From contig CAWKNX010000008.1 of NCBI GenBank assembly GCA_963851085.1, forward strand, positions 1 to 64,000: a DNA stretch of 64,000 bases, given 5' to 3'. Position 1 is the stretch's first letter; every line of letters starts with the position of its first letter. A model generated the notes under the pieces. That model was not told where the DNA came from. It searched no databases and worked only from the letters and a program-made list of their open reading frames with translations. Below, piece after piece: positions 8,674 to 16,243 of this stretch. Both the position numbers and the translations under genes were made by a program. The DNA comes from DATFVJ01 sp963851085. GTDB lineage: Bacteria > Actinomycetota > Actinomycetes > Streptosporangiales > Streptosporangiaceae.

Positions 8674-10107
8674 TCACAACTCGGCAGGTGCGTCGGTCCC
8701 GCGAGTAAGCCTGACGCTGCCGCGCCCGCAGGGATGCCCCGCCTGGGCGTCCGTGTGGACGGTACGCAGCTGGGCCGGGACGGCCCACCACTGGTCGGGA
8801 CGGTCGACGACCGGGGTGCCTGGCCCGTCCTGGATGACCCGCGCCAGGCGCAGGAGGAAGGCGGCGATCCCTGCGGCGCCTTGCATCCACGAGGTACCGG
8901 GTGGAAGCAGTGGCGGATCCTGGCAGTGCTCCAGGAACCGCCACCGTGCCCCGGCCTGGTCGCGGATGGCGCGCTCGACGAGGGCGTCTGCCATGGTGCG
9001 CGCCGCCTGCAGCAGCGTGCCGGCGCGCGCCTGGTCGGTGCAGTCCTGCGCGGCGTCGAGCAGGACGTCGCCCACCCCGGCGGTGCCGCAGCAGCGGCCG
9101 TCGTTGTCCCAGAAACCGGGGCGAAGCCGCTGTGGGACACCGGAGGCGAGGATCGAGTGCAGGCACCGTTGCCGCAGCCGAGTGACCCCGAGCCCGGCGG
9201 CGGTGTCCACGCCGGCGTACGCCAGCGCCGCGAACAGGTGGGACGTTCCGGCCGGTCCGTGGCACCAGGTGTAGGTCACCGGCTCCACGTCCCGGCTGGA
9301 GTACGGCAGGGTGTGCGCGACGATGAACCCGCCGTCGTCCAGCGAGCCCACGGCGAGCAGGTGCTGCGCGCCACGGCGCGCCGCCGCGACGAAGTCGCCG
9401 CGGCCCAAGCCCGCCCCGGCGATCGCCAGCGCCGTGGCTATCCCGGCGGTACCGTGCGAGTAGTTCGGCATCCTGGACGGCCAGCCCGGCAGCATTGCCC
9501 AGTCCAGGCCGTCCCCGGTCTCATCTGCCACCCGCAGCAGCCACTCGCCACCGGCCGTCGCGATCTGCCGGGCGTGCTCGCCACCGGCCGTCGCGATCTG
9601 CCGGGCGTGCTCGCCGCCCGCCCAGATCGCGGCCAGCACCACCCCCGCGGCGCCCCCGACCAGATCCGTCACCGGCGCGGCGGGCCCAGGCCCGATCTCC
9701 ACGGTGGTGTCCCACCCTGCGGGGGTTATCAGCTCGGCGAGCCGCTGCAACGCCACCCGCTCACTGCCCGGGGCGAGTAGCTTCAGCGCCGTCACGTCCC
9801 CGCCCAGCCCGCTATACAGCGACGGCTCGGTCCGGGTCGGCGCCATGGCGCACAGCCGGGCAACGATCCCGGCCGCAAGGACCTGCTCGGCCTCGCTCAG
9901 GGCGCGGTACTGGCCGATCTCGGCCAGCACCGGGGCCAAGCCGCCGATCCCCGCATACAACGAGTCGCGATCCTCGCCCGGTTCCACCGGCCCTCCATCG
10001 CACCGCACCACTTCGGGCAGCCACGGGCCATCCTCCTCCCGGACCTGACCCACAACCCAAGCCCACGCCGCCTCGCCCAGCTCTCGGTAGACCTCGCTCA
10101 CCGCCAC
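8674..10107 (-). CDS. Orphan LanC-like (lanthionine cyclase-like) protein with CCG zinc motif
   Basis: The 477-residue protein shows the internal repeats of the LanC alpha/alpha barrel: SLYAGIGGLAPVL, SLYSGLGGDVTAL, NYSHGTAGIATAL, WCHGPAGTSHLF, CCGTAGVGDVLL and SWMQGAAGIAAFL. Zinc-ligand positions read C282 in WCHG, then C339 and C340 in the CCG motif, where classical LanC enzymes have Cys-His-Gly. Three-cysteine sites are known from ProcM-type LanM cyclase domains. No LanB or LanM partner or precursor gene is adjacent, so its substrate is unknown; it might also be one of the LanC-like proteins that are not dedicated lanthipeptide cyclases. An in-frame 33-bp duplication gives GEHARQIATAG twice. 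The start is taken as GTG 10107. Confidence 0.85.
   Translation of the reverse strand: MAVSEVYRELGEAAWAWVVGQVREEDGPWLPEVVRCDGGPVEPGEDRDSLYAGIGGLAPVLAEIGQYRALSEAEQVLAAGIVARLCAMAPTRTEPSLYSGLGGDVTALKLLAPGSERVALQRLAELITPAGWDTTVEIGPGPAAPVTDLVGGAAGVVLAAIWAGGEHARQIATAGGEHARQIATAGGEWLLRVADETGDGLDWAMLPGWPSRMPNYSHGTAGIATALAIAGAGLGRGDFVAAARRGAQHLLAVGSLDDGGFIVAHTLPYSSRDVEPVTYTWCHGPAGTSHLFAALAYAGVDTAAGLGVTRLRQRCLHSILASGVPQRLRPGFWDNDGRCCGTAGVGDVLLDAAQDCTDQARAGTLLQAARTMADALVERAIRDQAGARWRFLEHCQDPPLLPPGTSWMQGAAGIAAFLLRLARVIQDGPGTPVVDRPDQWWAVPAQLRTVHTDAQAGHPCGRGSVRLTRGTDAPAEL
9547..9612 (-). repeat. 33-bp perfect tandem duplication inside the LanC-like gene
   Basis: Two identical adjacent 33-bp units occupy 9547-9579 and 9580-9612. 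The length is 11 codons, so the frame is kept and the protein contains GEHARQIATAG twice in a row. The duplication falls in an inter-helix part between two barrel repeats. It looks recent because there are no mismatches. Confidence 0.95.
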
Positions 10108-10204
10108 CCCAGCAGGCTACGGCGGTTGTTTCCGGCTCCTTAACGGCCGCGCGCTGTGACACCAGGTATTTCGCGAGCTCGCCCTTGATCACGGTCCCCG
10201 ATAC

Positions 10205-10762
10205 TCACACGCCGGTGAGGATCTTACCGAATTTGGGCCCTAGCCACGGCTTACGCCCGCCCGCGACGATCTTGCCTCGGAAGGCCTGGCCCCAATGCCC
10301 GGCGCGGCCATAACCGACGAGCAGGAACGCGACCGGGTCGGCGGAAATCCAGCAGTCGGCCTTCCCATCCGGCGGGGTCACGGTTGCCGTGGCGTCGTCG
10401 ACCGTCAGCTGGTACCGCGGTCCGCCCCTGAACCGTAGCTCGTAGGCGACGTGCAGGCCCGCCGTCCGCTGGCGGTCGACGTATCCGGGCGCCATGGCCA
10501 TGACACCGCCCATGACAAGAAGCGCATCCTCGCGAGCGATCGGCCACCGCCGCCCCAGGGCGCGAGCGATGTCGAGGCCGTGGACAAGCAGATCGCCGAG
10601 TATGGCGGCCGTCATCACCGGCACGGTCATGAACAGGCCGTTGGCCGTGAGGATGGGCTCGTGGTGCGGTCGCCCGGCAGCCGCCGCGACGAAGTCCCCG
10701 GCGGCTGACACCATCATGTCGGCAAGGCGGCCTACGTCGCGCTCGGCCAGCTCATCGAGCAT
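10205..10762 (-). CDS. Maleylpyruvate isomerase/SCP2-type protein, probably N-terminally truncated
   Basis: The product is 185 residues. The first half resembles the last helices of a DinB/mycothiol-dependent maleylpyruvate isomerase domain (TAAILGDLLVHGLDIARALGR keeps a helix with the conserved metal-binding H). The second half resembles an SCP2 sterol-carrier domain (YELRFRGGPRYQLTV, CWISADPVAFLLVGYGR). The usual N-terminal 60-80 residues are missing. Coding-like sequence continues about 20 codons upstream of the ATG, without a start codon, to an in-frame TGA near 10830, which suggests a truncated or frameshifted gene. Its role is unknown; relatives act in thiol-dependent metabolism. Confidence 0.6.
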   Translation of the reverse strand: MLDELAERDVGRLADMMVSAAGDFVAAAAGRPHHEPILTANGLFMTVPVMTAAILGDLLVHGLDIARALGRRWPIAREDALLVMGGVMAMAPGYVDRQRTAGLHVAYELRFRGGPRYQLTVDDATATVTPPDGKADCWISADPVAFLLVGYGRAGHWGQAFRGKIVAGGRKPWLGPKFGKILTGV

Positions 10763-10915
10763 TTGAGCATTGGCGGCCGCGGCTCGCTCCGCGGGGGTTT
10801 TCGCGTCTGTCCAGCCCTCGCGACCGTGTCACCGGTCACGTCGGGAACTATCCCCGGACTCTGGCCACGCCCACGGGCTGATCCGGGTACTCGGCCGTGT
10901 CGCCTGGTCAAGCGC

Positions 10916-11500
10916 CTATGCCGACTCAATTTCGGTGGCGCGGAGCTTGGCCAGCTCGGCGCGCAGTTCTTCCCACGGAAACACGGCAGGTTCCTCGCGG
11001 GCTCTCGGCAGACGGAGCGGATCGATGATCACGGTCACGCCCCACTCGCGCAGCGTTGCGAGGCTGTGCGGAAATACCGGATGGCGGGCAAGGTGCGCAT
11101 TCGGCCAGGGAACGGCAATGATCGGAAGGCCCAGACCGACCGCCTCGTTCAGCAGGCCCAGCGCGAGCGTGTCGCTGATGCCGTGCACCAGTTTGTTGAT
11201 CGTATTGAAGGTAGCGGGAGCGATCACGAACGCGTCAGGCGGTGGGAGCACGTCCGGTTCGTCGGGCTGCTTGTATTGCACCCGCACCGGGTGCCCGGTC
11301 ATGTCGGCTAGGTGCTCAGCGTCGAGGAACTTGGTGCCGTCGGGCGTGGCGATCACGCACACGTCCCAGCCCGTCACCTGGGCGAAGCTCACGAAGGCCG
11401 GGAGCTGCCCGGCCGGGAGCCCCCCACAGGCGATGACGTACAACACCGGCTGTTTCTGTGCTGGCGCCACGGGGCCGCCCTCCTGCCGTTGGGCCGACAT
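10916..11500 (-). CDS. Flavoprotein of the HFCD family (flavin-dependent Cys decarboxylase-like)
   Basis: This 194-residue flavoprotein has the Rossmann-like start VLYVIACGGLPAGQLPAF and the family motif DAFVIAPATFNTINKLVHGI, corresponding to the PASANT-type FMN loop of CoaC, Dfp and EpiD. HFCD proteins oxidatively decarboxylate C-terminal cysteines (EpiD, CypD) or phosphopantothenoylcysteine, but many actinobacterial members are of unknown function. It is 800 bp from the orphan LanC-like gene, which is suggestive, yet no precursor with a C-terminal cysteine is present. The C-terminus is polar and helical. Confidence 0.75.
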   Translation of the reverse strand: MSAQRQEGGPVAPAQKQPVLYVIACGGLPAGQLPAFVSFAQVTGWDVCVIATPDGTKFLDAEHLADMTGHPVRVQYKQPDEPDVLPPPDAFVIAPATFNTINKLVHGISDTLALGLLNEAVGLGLPIIAVPWPNAHLARHPVFPHSLATLREWGVTVIIDPLRLPRAREEPAVFPWEELRAELAKLRATEIESA

Positions 11501-11655
11501 GCCCTGCCAACGTTAGGGCTTACACGAGGCGACGGATCTGGCCGCGGCTGACCTTGCCGGTTGCCGCGCCCGCTCCGGGCTTGCCGGTCACCCTTGGGCC
11601 GACGGGCGCGAAGGGATCCATGACCGTGCCGGAGGCTCGCCCGGTGGTTCCTTGT

Positions 11656-13347
11656 TCATCCCTCGGGTGTCAGCGAGAGTTCGTCCGCGTGTTCGGCAGC
11701 GAGGTACTCGTGCGCGAGGCGCACCGCCGTCGCGCCGTCACCGACTGCCGAAGCAACCCGCTTCATGGAACGGTAGCGGGCGTCTCCCGCGGCGAAGACG
11801 CCGGGTATCGAGGTCTCGAGCGGGAGAGGTGCGCGATCGAGTGGCCACCGCGACGGATGCGCGCCGAACCGGACGACGTCGCGCCCGGTCAAGATGTAAC
11901 CGCTCTCGAGTTGAATCGTTTCGGGCAGCCATTGCGTGCGCGGCTCACCGCCGATCAACACGAAGAGTGCGGCCGCCGGAACCTGCTGTGTCCGGTCGTG
12001 CCGCCTGTCGTGCAGGGTGAGGGCGTCGAGGTGGTCCTCTCCGTGCCCGTCGGTCACCTGCGTGTGCAGGCGCACCGTGATATTGGAGGTGGCCTCGATC
12101 TCCCGGATCAGGTAGTCCGACATCGAGCGCGTCAGGCTGTCCCCCCGCACGAGCATCGTCACCTGCCGGGCATATCGCGCGAGGTGCAGCGCGGTTTGGC
12201 CGGCCGAGTTCGCGGCTCCCACGACGAAGACGTCGCGGCCCTCCATGGCCCGCGTCTCGCTCCCGGCCGCACCGTAGAAAACGCCGGAGCCGACCAGCGC
12301 CTCGAGGCGCGGCACGCCCAGACGGCGCCATGCGATGCCCGTCGCGACGATGACCGCTTTGGCCGCGATCTGGTGGCCACCGGCGAGGTACACCACGCGT
12401 TCGCCGCCCCGGCGTTCCAAGCCGACGGTGGGCTGGGAGAACACCATGTGTGCGCCGAACATCCAGGCCTGCTCGCAGGCCCGGCGGGTGAGCTCATGTC
12501 CGCTGATGCCGTGCGGGAAGCCCGGATAATTCCGGATCATCGGGCTGCTTCCCGCCTGGCCGCCGGAAACAGTCTCTTCCAGCACGACCGTCTGCAGGCC
12601 TTCGGATGCGGCATAGACGGCGGCAGTCAGACCCGCCGGTCCCGCTCCCACGATGACGACATCGCATTCGTCGACGTCGTTGTAGATGCTCCCGCCGACT
12701 GCTTCGATGATCTGAGCGGGCGTCGGCTTGACCATCGTGTAGTCGTCGTGGCGGATCATGACCGGTACGCGTGCTGCGTCCAAACCCTTGTCCTGAAGAA
12801 GGCGGCGGCCCTGCTCACTGTCGGCGGCGTGGAAGTGGAACGGCACGTTGAAGCGGGTGAGCAGCTCCCGCAGCTCGTGGGTGCCGCGGTCTTGGAGCCC
12901 TCCAATGACGTGGAACAGCTCGAAGCCGGCTTGCTGATCCTTGGCCCACTCGGCCAGGAACTCGCTGATTTCGCGGTAGAGATCCTGTTCGAGCATCCAC
13001 GGCTTGGTGATGTGATAGTCGGCCTGGCCGAGCGTCATGGCCTGGACGACCGGGCTGCGCGCCGAATAGTCGCGTTCCACGAGAAGCACCCGTTTGGCCA
13101 GCGGATGCATTTCATGTGCGCGCATGAGGAAGTCGACCCCGGGCATCTCGCTCATGTCGTGGTCGACGATGAGCAGCGCCACGGGCTCGTGCTCGCCGGC
13201 CAGCGCGCGCAGCGCCGCCAATCCCGCGGCGGCCGACGACTCACCGACGACCCGGAAGTCTTCGCCGAACCGCCGACTAAGATCGTCTTGGAGCGCGTGC
13301 ACGACCCCGGCGTCGTCATCGATCACGAACAGGACCGGTTGTGACAT
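11656..13347 (-). CDS. Fused response-regulator receiver / thioredoxin reductase-like FAD protein
   Basis: The protein has 563 residues from ATG 13347, chosen because GGAGGGGGG stands just upstream. Residues 1-130 are a CheY-like receiver: VLFVIDDDAG, a phospho-acceptor in LLIVDHDMSEMPGVDFL, and the K of ITKPW. Residues about 225-560 are a thioredoxin reductase-like fold with FAD motif VIVGAGPAGLTAAVYAA, NADP motif VFVVGAANSAGQTALHLARYA and C-terminal FAD motif GVFAAGDARYRSMKR. Where TrxR has C-A-T-C after a GV-Y strand, this protein reads GVFYGAAGSE, so the redox disulfide is absent. Between the two is a thioredoxin-like linker. Such fusions occur in actinomycetes; the electron acceptor is unknown. 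It probably couples a phospho-signal or redox state to NADPH oxidation. Confidence 0.88.
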   Translation of the reverse strand: MSQPVLFVIDDDAGVVHALQDDLSRRFGEDFRVVGESSAAAGLAALRALAGEHEPVALLIVDHDMSEMPGVDFLMRAHEMHPLAKRVLLVERDYSARSPVVQAMTLGQADYHITKPWMLEQDLYREISEFLAEWAKDQQAGFELFHVIGGLQDRGTHELRELLTRFNVPFHFHAADSEQGRRLLQDKGLDAARVPVMIRHDDYTMVKPTPAQIIEAVGGSIYNDVDECDVVIVGAGPAGLTAAVYAASEGLQTVVLEETVSGGQAGSSPMIRNYPGFPHGISGHELTRRACEQAWMFGAHMVFSQPTVGLERRGGERVVYLAGGHQIAAKAVIVATGIAWRRLGVPRLEALVGSGVFYGAAGSETRAMEGRDVFVVGAANSAGQTALHLARYARQVTMLVRGDSLTRSMSDYLIREIEATSNITVRLHTQVTDGHGEDHLDALTLHDRRHDRTQQVPAAALFVLIGGEPRTQWLPETIQLESGYILTGRDVVRFGAHPSRWPLDRAPLPLETSIPGVFAAGDARYRSMKRVASAVGDGATAVRLAHEYLAAEHADELSLTPEG

Positions 13348-13423
13348 CTGCCCCCCTCCGCCGTACGAGTCACTGTATCGCCGCAAGCGAACCGAACGCC
13401 CAGGTCAGGAAGAGCCGGGCGCA

Positions 13424-14071
13424 ATGCGGAGCGATGGCTTGTGCGATCCTTGCGGCGTGGTGGTCCGGGCGGTCGCGTTCGACATCGGCGGCGTGCTGGA
13501 GCGGGTCGCGCCGCCAGGTCATTGGCTGGGCACGTGGCAGGACCGCCTCGGGCTGGGCGCGGCGGAGTTTCAGGCGGCAATCACCAGCGTCGACCCTGAC
13601 GACGTCATCAAGACCGGCGGTCTTTCCGAGGCGCAGTACCGGCGGCGGTACGCCGCTGCGCTCAGCCTGTCGGGCGTGCGGACTGAGCAGTTCATGGCCG
13701 ACCTGTGGGACTGGTACTGCGGCGAGCTGGACCACGAGCTCACCAGCTACGCCGCGGGCCTGCGGCCACGGTACACAACAGCGATCTTGAGCAATTCCGC
13801 GGACGGGGCGCGGCGGGAGGAACAGGCCCGGTACTCCTTCGCCGACCTGTTCGACGCCATCATCTACTCACACGAAGTCGGCCTGGCCAAACCCGACCGG
13901 CGGATCTACGCGCTGCTGTGCGGCCGGCTCGGCGTGGCGCCCGGCGAATTGGTGTTCGTGGACGACGTGCAAGAAAACGTCGATGCCGCCATTGCGTTCG
14001 GAATCCAGGGGGTGCTCCACCGGAGCACCCCGGAATCGATCGACACCATCAACTCACTCATCGCCCCCTGA
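13424..14071 (+). CDS. HAD-superfamily hydrolase
   Basis: The product is a soluble haloacid dehalogenase-like hydrolase of about 215 residues. Motif I is AVAFDIGGVLE, in which the second Asp of DxD is replaced by Gly-Gly as in the IA-variant subfamily. Motif II is TAILSNSADG, motif III KPDRRIY and motif IV ELVFVDDVQENVDAA. The start is uncertain: ATG 13424 has AGGAAG about 11 bases upstream, and GTG 13457 would begin VVVRAVAFD. The substrate is unknown. The 3' end overlaps the convergent DUF4397 gene by 18 bp. Confidence 0.85.
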   Translation: MRSDGLCDPCGVVVRAVAFDIGGVLERVAPPGHWLGTWQDRLGLGAAEFQAAITSVDPDDVIKTGGLSEAQYRRRYAAALSLSGVRTEQFMADLWDWYCGELDHELTSYAAGLRPRYTTAILSNSADGARREEQARYSFADLFDAIIYSHEVGLAKPDRRIYALLCGRLGVAPGELVFVDDVQENVDAAIAFGIQGVLHRSTPESIDTINSLIAP

Positions 14072-14917
14072 CCCATTGACCAGACAGACCGTGCCGCTGC
14101 GAATCCGCCACAACCTGATCATGCCCGCTGCCGCGAGGAGCCCGCCGCCAGCCAGGCTCACCAGCCATGGCATCGGATCCGAACCCGGCGCCCGCGGTGC
14201 GGTCCCCCCGAGACCGGTCGCGGCGGCACCGACCGGCATGGTCTGGCTGCCCGCCGCGTCCTCCAGGCTGTGAATCCGCAGACCGCCTGGCTCGTCGAGC
14301 ACGACGAGCGTGTGAACGGTGTTCGCGGGCAGTGACACGTGCTTGGTTGTGCTTTCACTGTTGCCGACGACGCGGACGGTGTGCTGGCCGGGGGAGACAG
14401 ACAGGTAGCCGGTATAGCTGCCGAGCAGCAGATGCCCGCCGAGCGTGCGGGTCCCGTCGGTCACGCTAACGCTGTGCTGCCGCAGCGACTCCTGGACGAC
14501 GCGCACGAGCGCCTTCCCGGGAAGCGCGCTCATTCTCTCCTTCAGGACCTGAACGCCGAGGTGTGACGCAGGCCCCATGCTCACGATCGTGTACGCGTTT
14601 TCGGGTGTCACCTGGACGCTTGCGGAGAGCGTCGGCGCGGCTGTCACGGCGGCACCGCTGGTCCGCATCGCGATGGTGTACTGGCCCGTTGGGACGGCCA
14701 TATAGGACGAGACGTCTCCGTAGCGGACGTGTCTGATTACGGTCTCCGCATTGGGATCCCCGAACGAGTACAGGTAGATGTCAAACTCGGGAGCACTGGG
14801 CGACCAGTTGCCCCACCGAATCCACCCGGTGCCCTGCGCCGCCGCGGACGGTGCACCTACGAGCAGGCCAAGGGCGAGCGACAACGGGACAAAAGCCAGC
14901 GCGGTTCGTAGTTTCAT
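14054..14917 (-). CDS. Secreted DUF4397-domain protein with C-terminal membrane anchor
   Basis: The protein has 287 residues. An N-terminal signal peptide is clear (MKLRTALAFVPLSLALGLLVGAPSAAAQG, cleavage near AAAQ). Two beta-rich DUF4397 repeats follow, beginning GWIRWGNWSPSAPEFDIYLY and VRVVQESLRQHSVSV. A single transmembrane helix near WLVSLAGGGLLAAAGMIRLW is followed by basic residues, so the protein is probably anchored outside the membrane. It lies downstream of the membrane-protein gene on the same strand with a 55-bp gap. The function of the family is unknown. Confidence 0.8.
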   Translation of the reverse strand: MKLRTALAFVPLSLALGLLVGAPSAAAQGTGWIRWGNWSPSAPEFDIYLYSFGDPNAETVIRHVRYGDVSSYMAVPTGQYTIAMRTSGAAVTAAPTLSASVQVTPENAYTIVSMGPASHLGVQVLKERMSALPGKALVRVVQESLRQHSVSVTDGTRTLGGHLLLGSYTGYLSVSPGQHTVRVVGNSESTTKHVSLPANTVHTLVVLDEPGGLRIHSLEDAAGSQTMPVGAAATGLGGTAPRAPGSDPMPWLVSLAGGGLLAAAGMIRLWRIRSGTVCLVNGSGGDE

Positions 14918-14931
14918 TTCCCCTCCCTATC

Positions 14932-14953
14932 ACCGGCGCGGGAGCCCGCCGGT
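14932..14953 (-). terminator. Intercistronic hairpin
   Basis: The 7-bp GC stem ACCGGCG/CGCCGGT with an 8-nt loop lies between the 391-residue membrane protein gene and the DUF4397 gene. It may be a weak terminator or RNA-processing site. Confidence 0.4.
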
Positions 14954-14972
14954 TGGAGACCGTTTTGCCTGA

Positions 14973-16148
14973 TTACTGAGTCACGGGACTTCCGAGCAGC
15001 AGCCCGAGCGGGCTCGGCGCGCCGAACTCGATTCGCAGCGCCGTGCCGCCGTCGGCCCGCACCAGGCTTACTTGAGCGGGCAGGAACGCAGGATGTTGCG
15101 CGAGCACGAAGGAGCGGATGCGCTGTAGCTCAGCGGAGCGGAAGGCGGGGCTGCCCGTGCCAGCTATGTCCATCTCCCGCAGGGGTACACTCGCGGAAGC
15201 GCCTGGAGCGGACCCACCGAACGCGACAAGATTCACGGAATGTGAAACCGCGAGCGCCGCGAGGGTGATCAGGAGGCGGGAGTCCACCCGCCCCCCGAGG
15301 AGTTCCTGCCGCGCGGCGCCCGCGGCGTGGATCCGGGGGTTTGTGACCAGTTCGGCTGCGGCGCTGCGTCGGGCGTCCCAGTCAGAGCTGAGCGCTGCCT
15401 GGTAGGCCGCCGCTCCGTCCGGCGCGATGGCCCGGATGTCGATTTGTGCGGCGCCAGATCCGAAACTTGCGATGACGGTCGGCGCGTCGACGAACTGGAA
15501 GCGGCTGCCGAGTAGGTTGCGGACGGCCTGCGTCGCCACGATCACGTCAGAGAAACGCGGGTCGGCCCCCCCTGACCGCAGCACGAGCAGGTTCTCCGGG
15601 GGGAATCCCTGCGCCTGAAGCACCGGGCACGTGCTGGGGTCGCACGCCACGATCGCGTCCCGGCTGACCTGCTGCGCGACCCAGTTGGCGGCCGCGTGGG
15701 TCGCGGCGGGCGCGCCGGAGTCCTGGCCGGTGGGGCCGGTGCGAGGGCCCGTACGGGCTGCTTTAGGCCGGGCGGGCGCGGTGCTGACGGCATGCCGGGT
15801 TAAAGAATCGGTCAGCGCGCCCGCTGCCAGCAACGTGACGGCCACCACCGCCAGCGCGATCACCCAGCGGTGCCGAAGCAACTTGCCACGCCGGGCCCGG
15901 TGCCGCCGGAACGATAGCCGCACCGTCGTGGCAATGACAGCCCGCCACGGCGGCCCTGCGGGTTTCGTGTCGCGCCGACGCTCGGCGACCTCGGGCTGTC
16001 TACCGCCGGTATCGTCACGATCGGGCTCGTGACCGCTGCTTGGGCCCGCACGGGCCATGCGGAACAGTGCCTCGGGCGCCAGCTGCGAAGTCTGCCCGCT
16101 TCCGGCCGGCCGACGCGACGGCGGCGTGCGATCGCTCTGCTCGCCCAC
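14973..16148 (-). CDS. Single-pass membrane protein of unknown function
   Basis: I do not recognise the family. From GTG 16148, which has an AGGGGGTG-like site upstream, the protein is 391 residues. A polar, Arg-rich cytosolic N-terminus of about 90 residues is followed by one transmembrane helix (WVIALAVVAVTLLAAGALT). A long extracellular domain follows, with a C-x-x-x-x-C pair in ACDPSTCPVLQAQGF. This layout resembles anti-sigma or sensor-type membrane proteins. It probably works with the DUF4397 protein encoded just downstream. An ATG at 16058 is an alternative start. Confidence 0.6.
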   Translation of the reverse strand: MGEQSDRTPPSRRPAGSGQTSQLAPEALFRMARAGPSSGHEPDRDDTGGRQPEVAERRRDTKPAGPPWRAVIATTVRLSFRRHRARRGKLLRHRWVIALAVVAVTLLAAGALTDSLTRHAVSTAPARPKAARTGPRTGPTGQDSGAPAATHAAANWVAQQVSRDAIVACDPSTCPVLQAQGFPPENLLVLRSGGADPRFSDVIVATQAVRNLLGSRFQFVDAPTVIASFGSGAAQIDIRAIAPDGAAAYQAALSSDWDARRSAAAELVTNPRIHAAGAARQELLGGRVDSRLLITLAALAVSHSVNLVAFGGSAPGASASVPLREMDIAGTGSPAFRSAELQRIRSFVLAQHPAFLPAQVSLVRADGGTALRIEFGAPSPLGLLLGSPVTQ

Positions 16149-16243
16149 GCGCGCGCACCCCCTGGGGCCGCAGCTACGCCCTGACTCAGCCCGTGAAGCA
16201 GCCCACCATAGTGTGACAGCGGATTTCAACCGATGTGCCCCGT

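Noticed and set aside
9547..9612. Tandem 33-bp units considered as CRISPR
   Set aside because: No spacers; units are adjacent and in coding frame.
10916..11500. HFCD flavoprotein as a C-terminal cysteine decarboxylase for the lanthipeptide
   Set aside because: The precursor ends V-T-D, not Cys, so AviCys formation is not possible, and the gene is 24 kb away.
11458..13344. Very long open frame on the + strand opposite the response regulator/TrxR gene
   Set aside because: Its translation has no domain resemblance and is the GC-rich antisense of a gene with clear receiver and FAD motifs.
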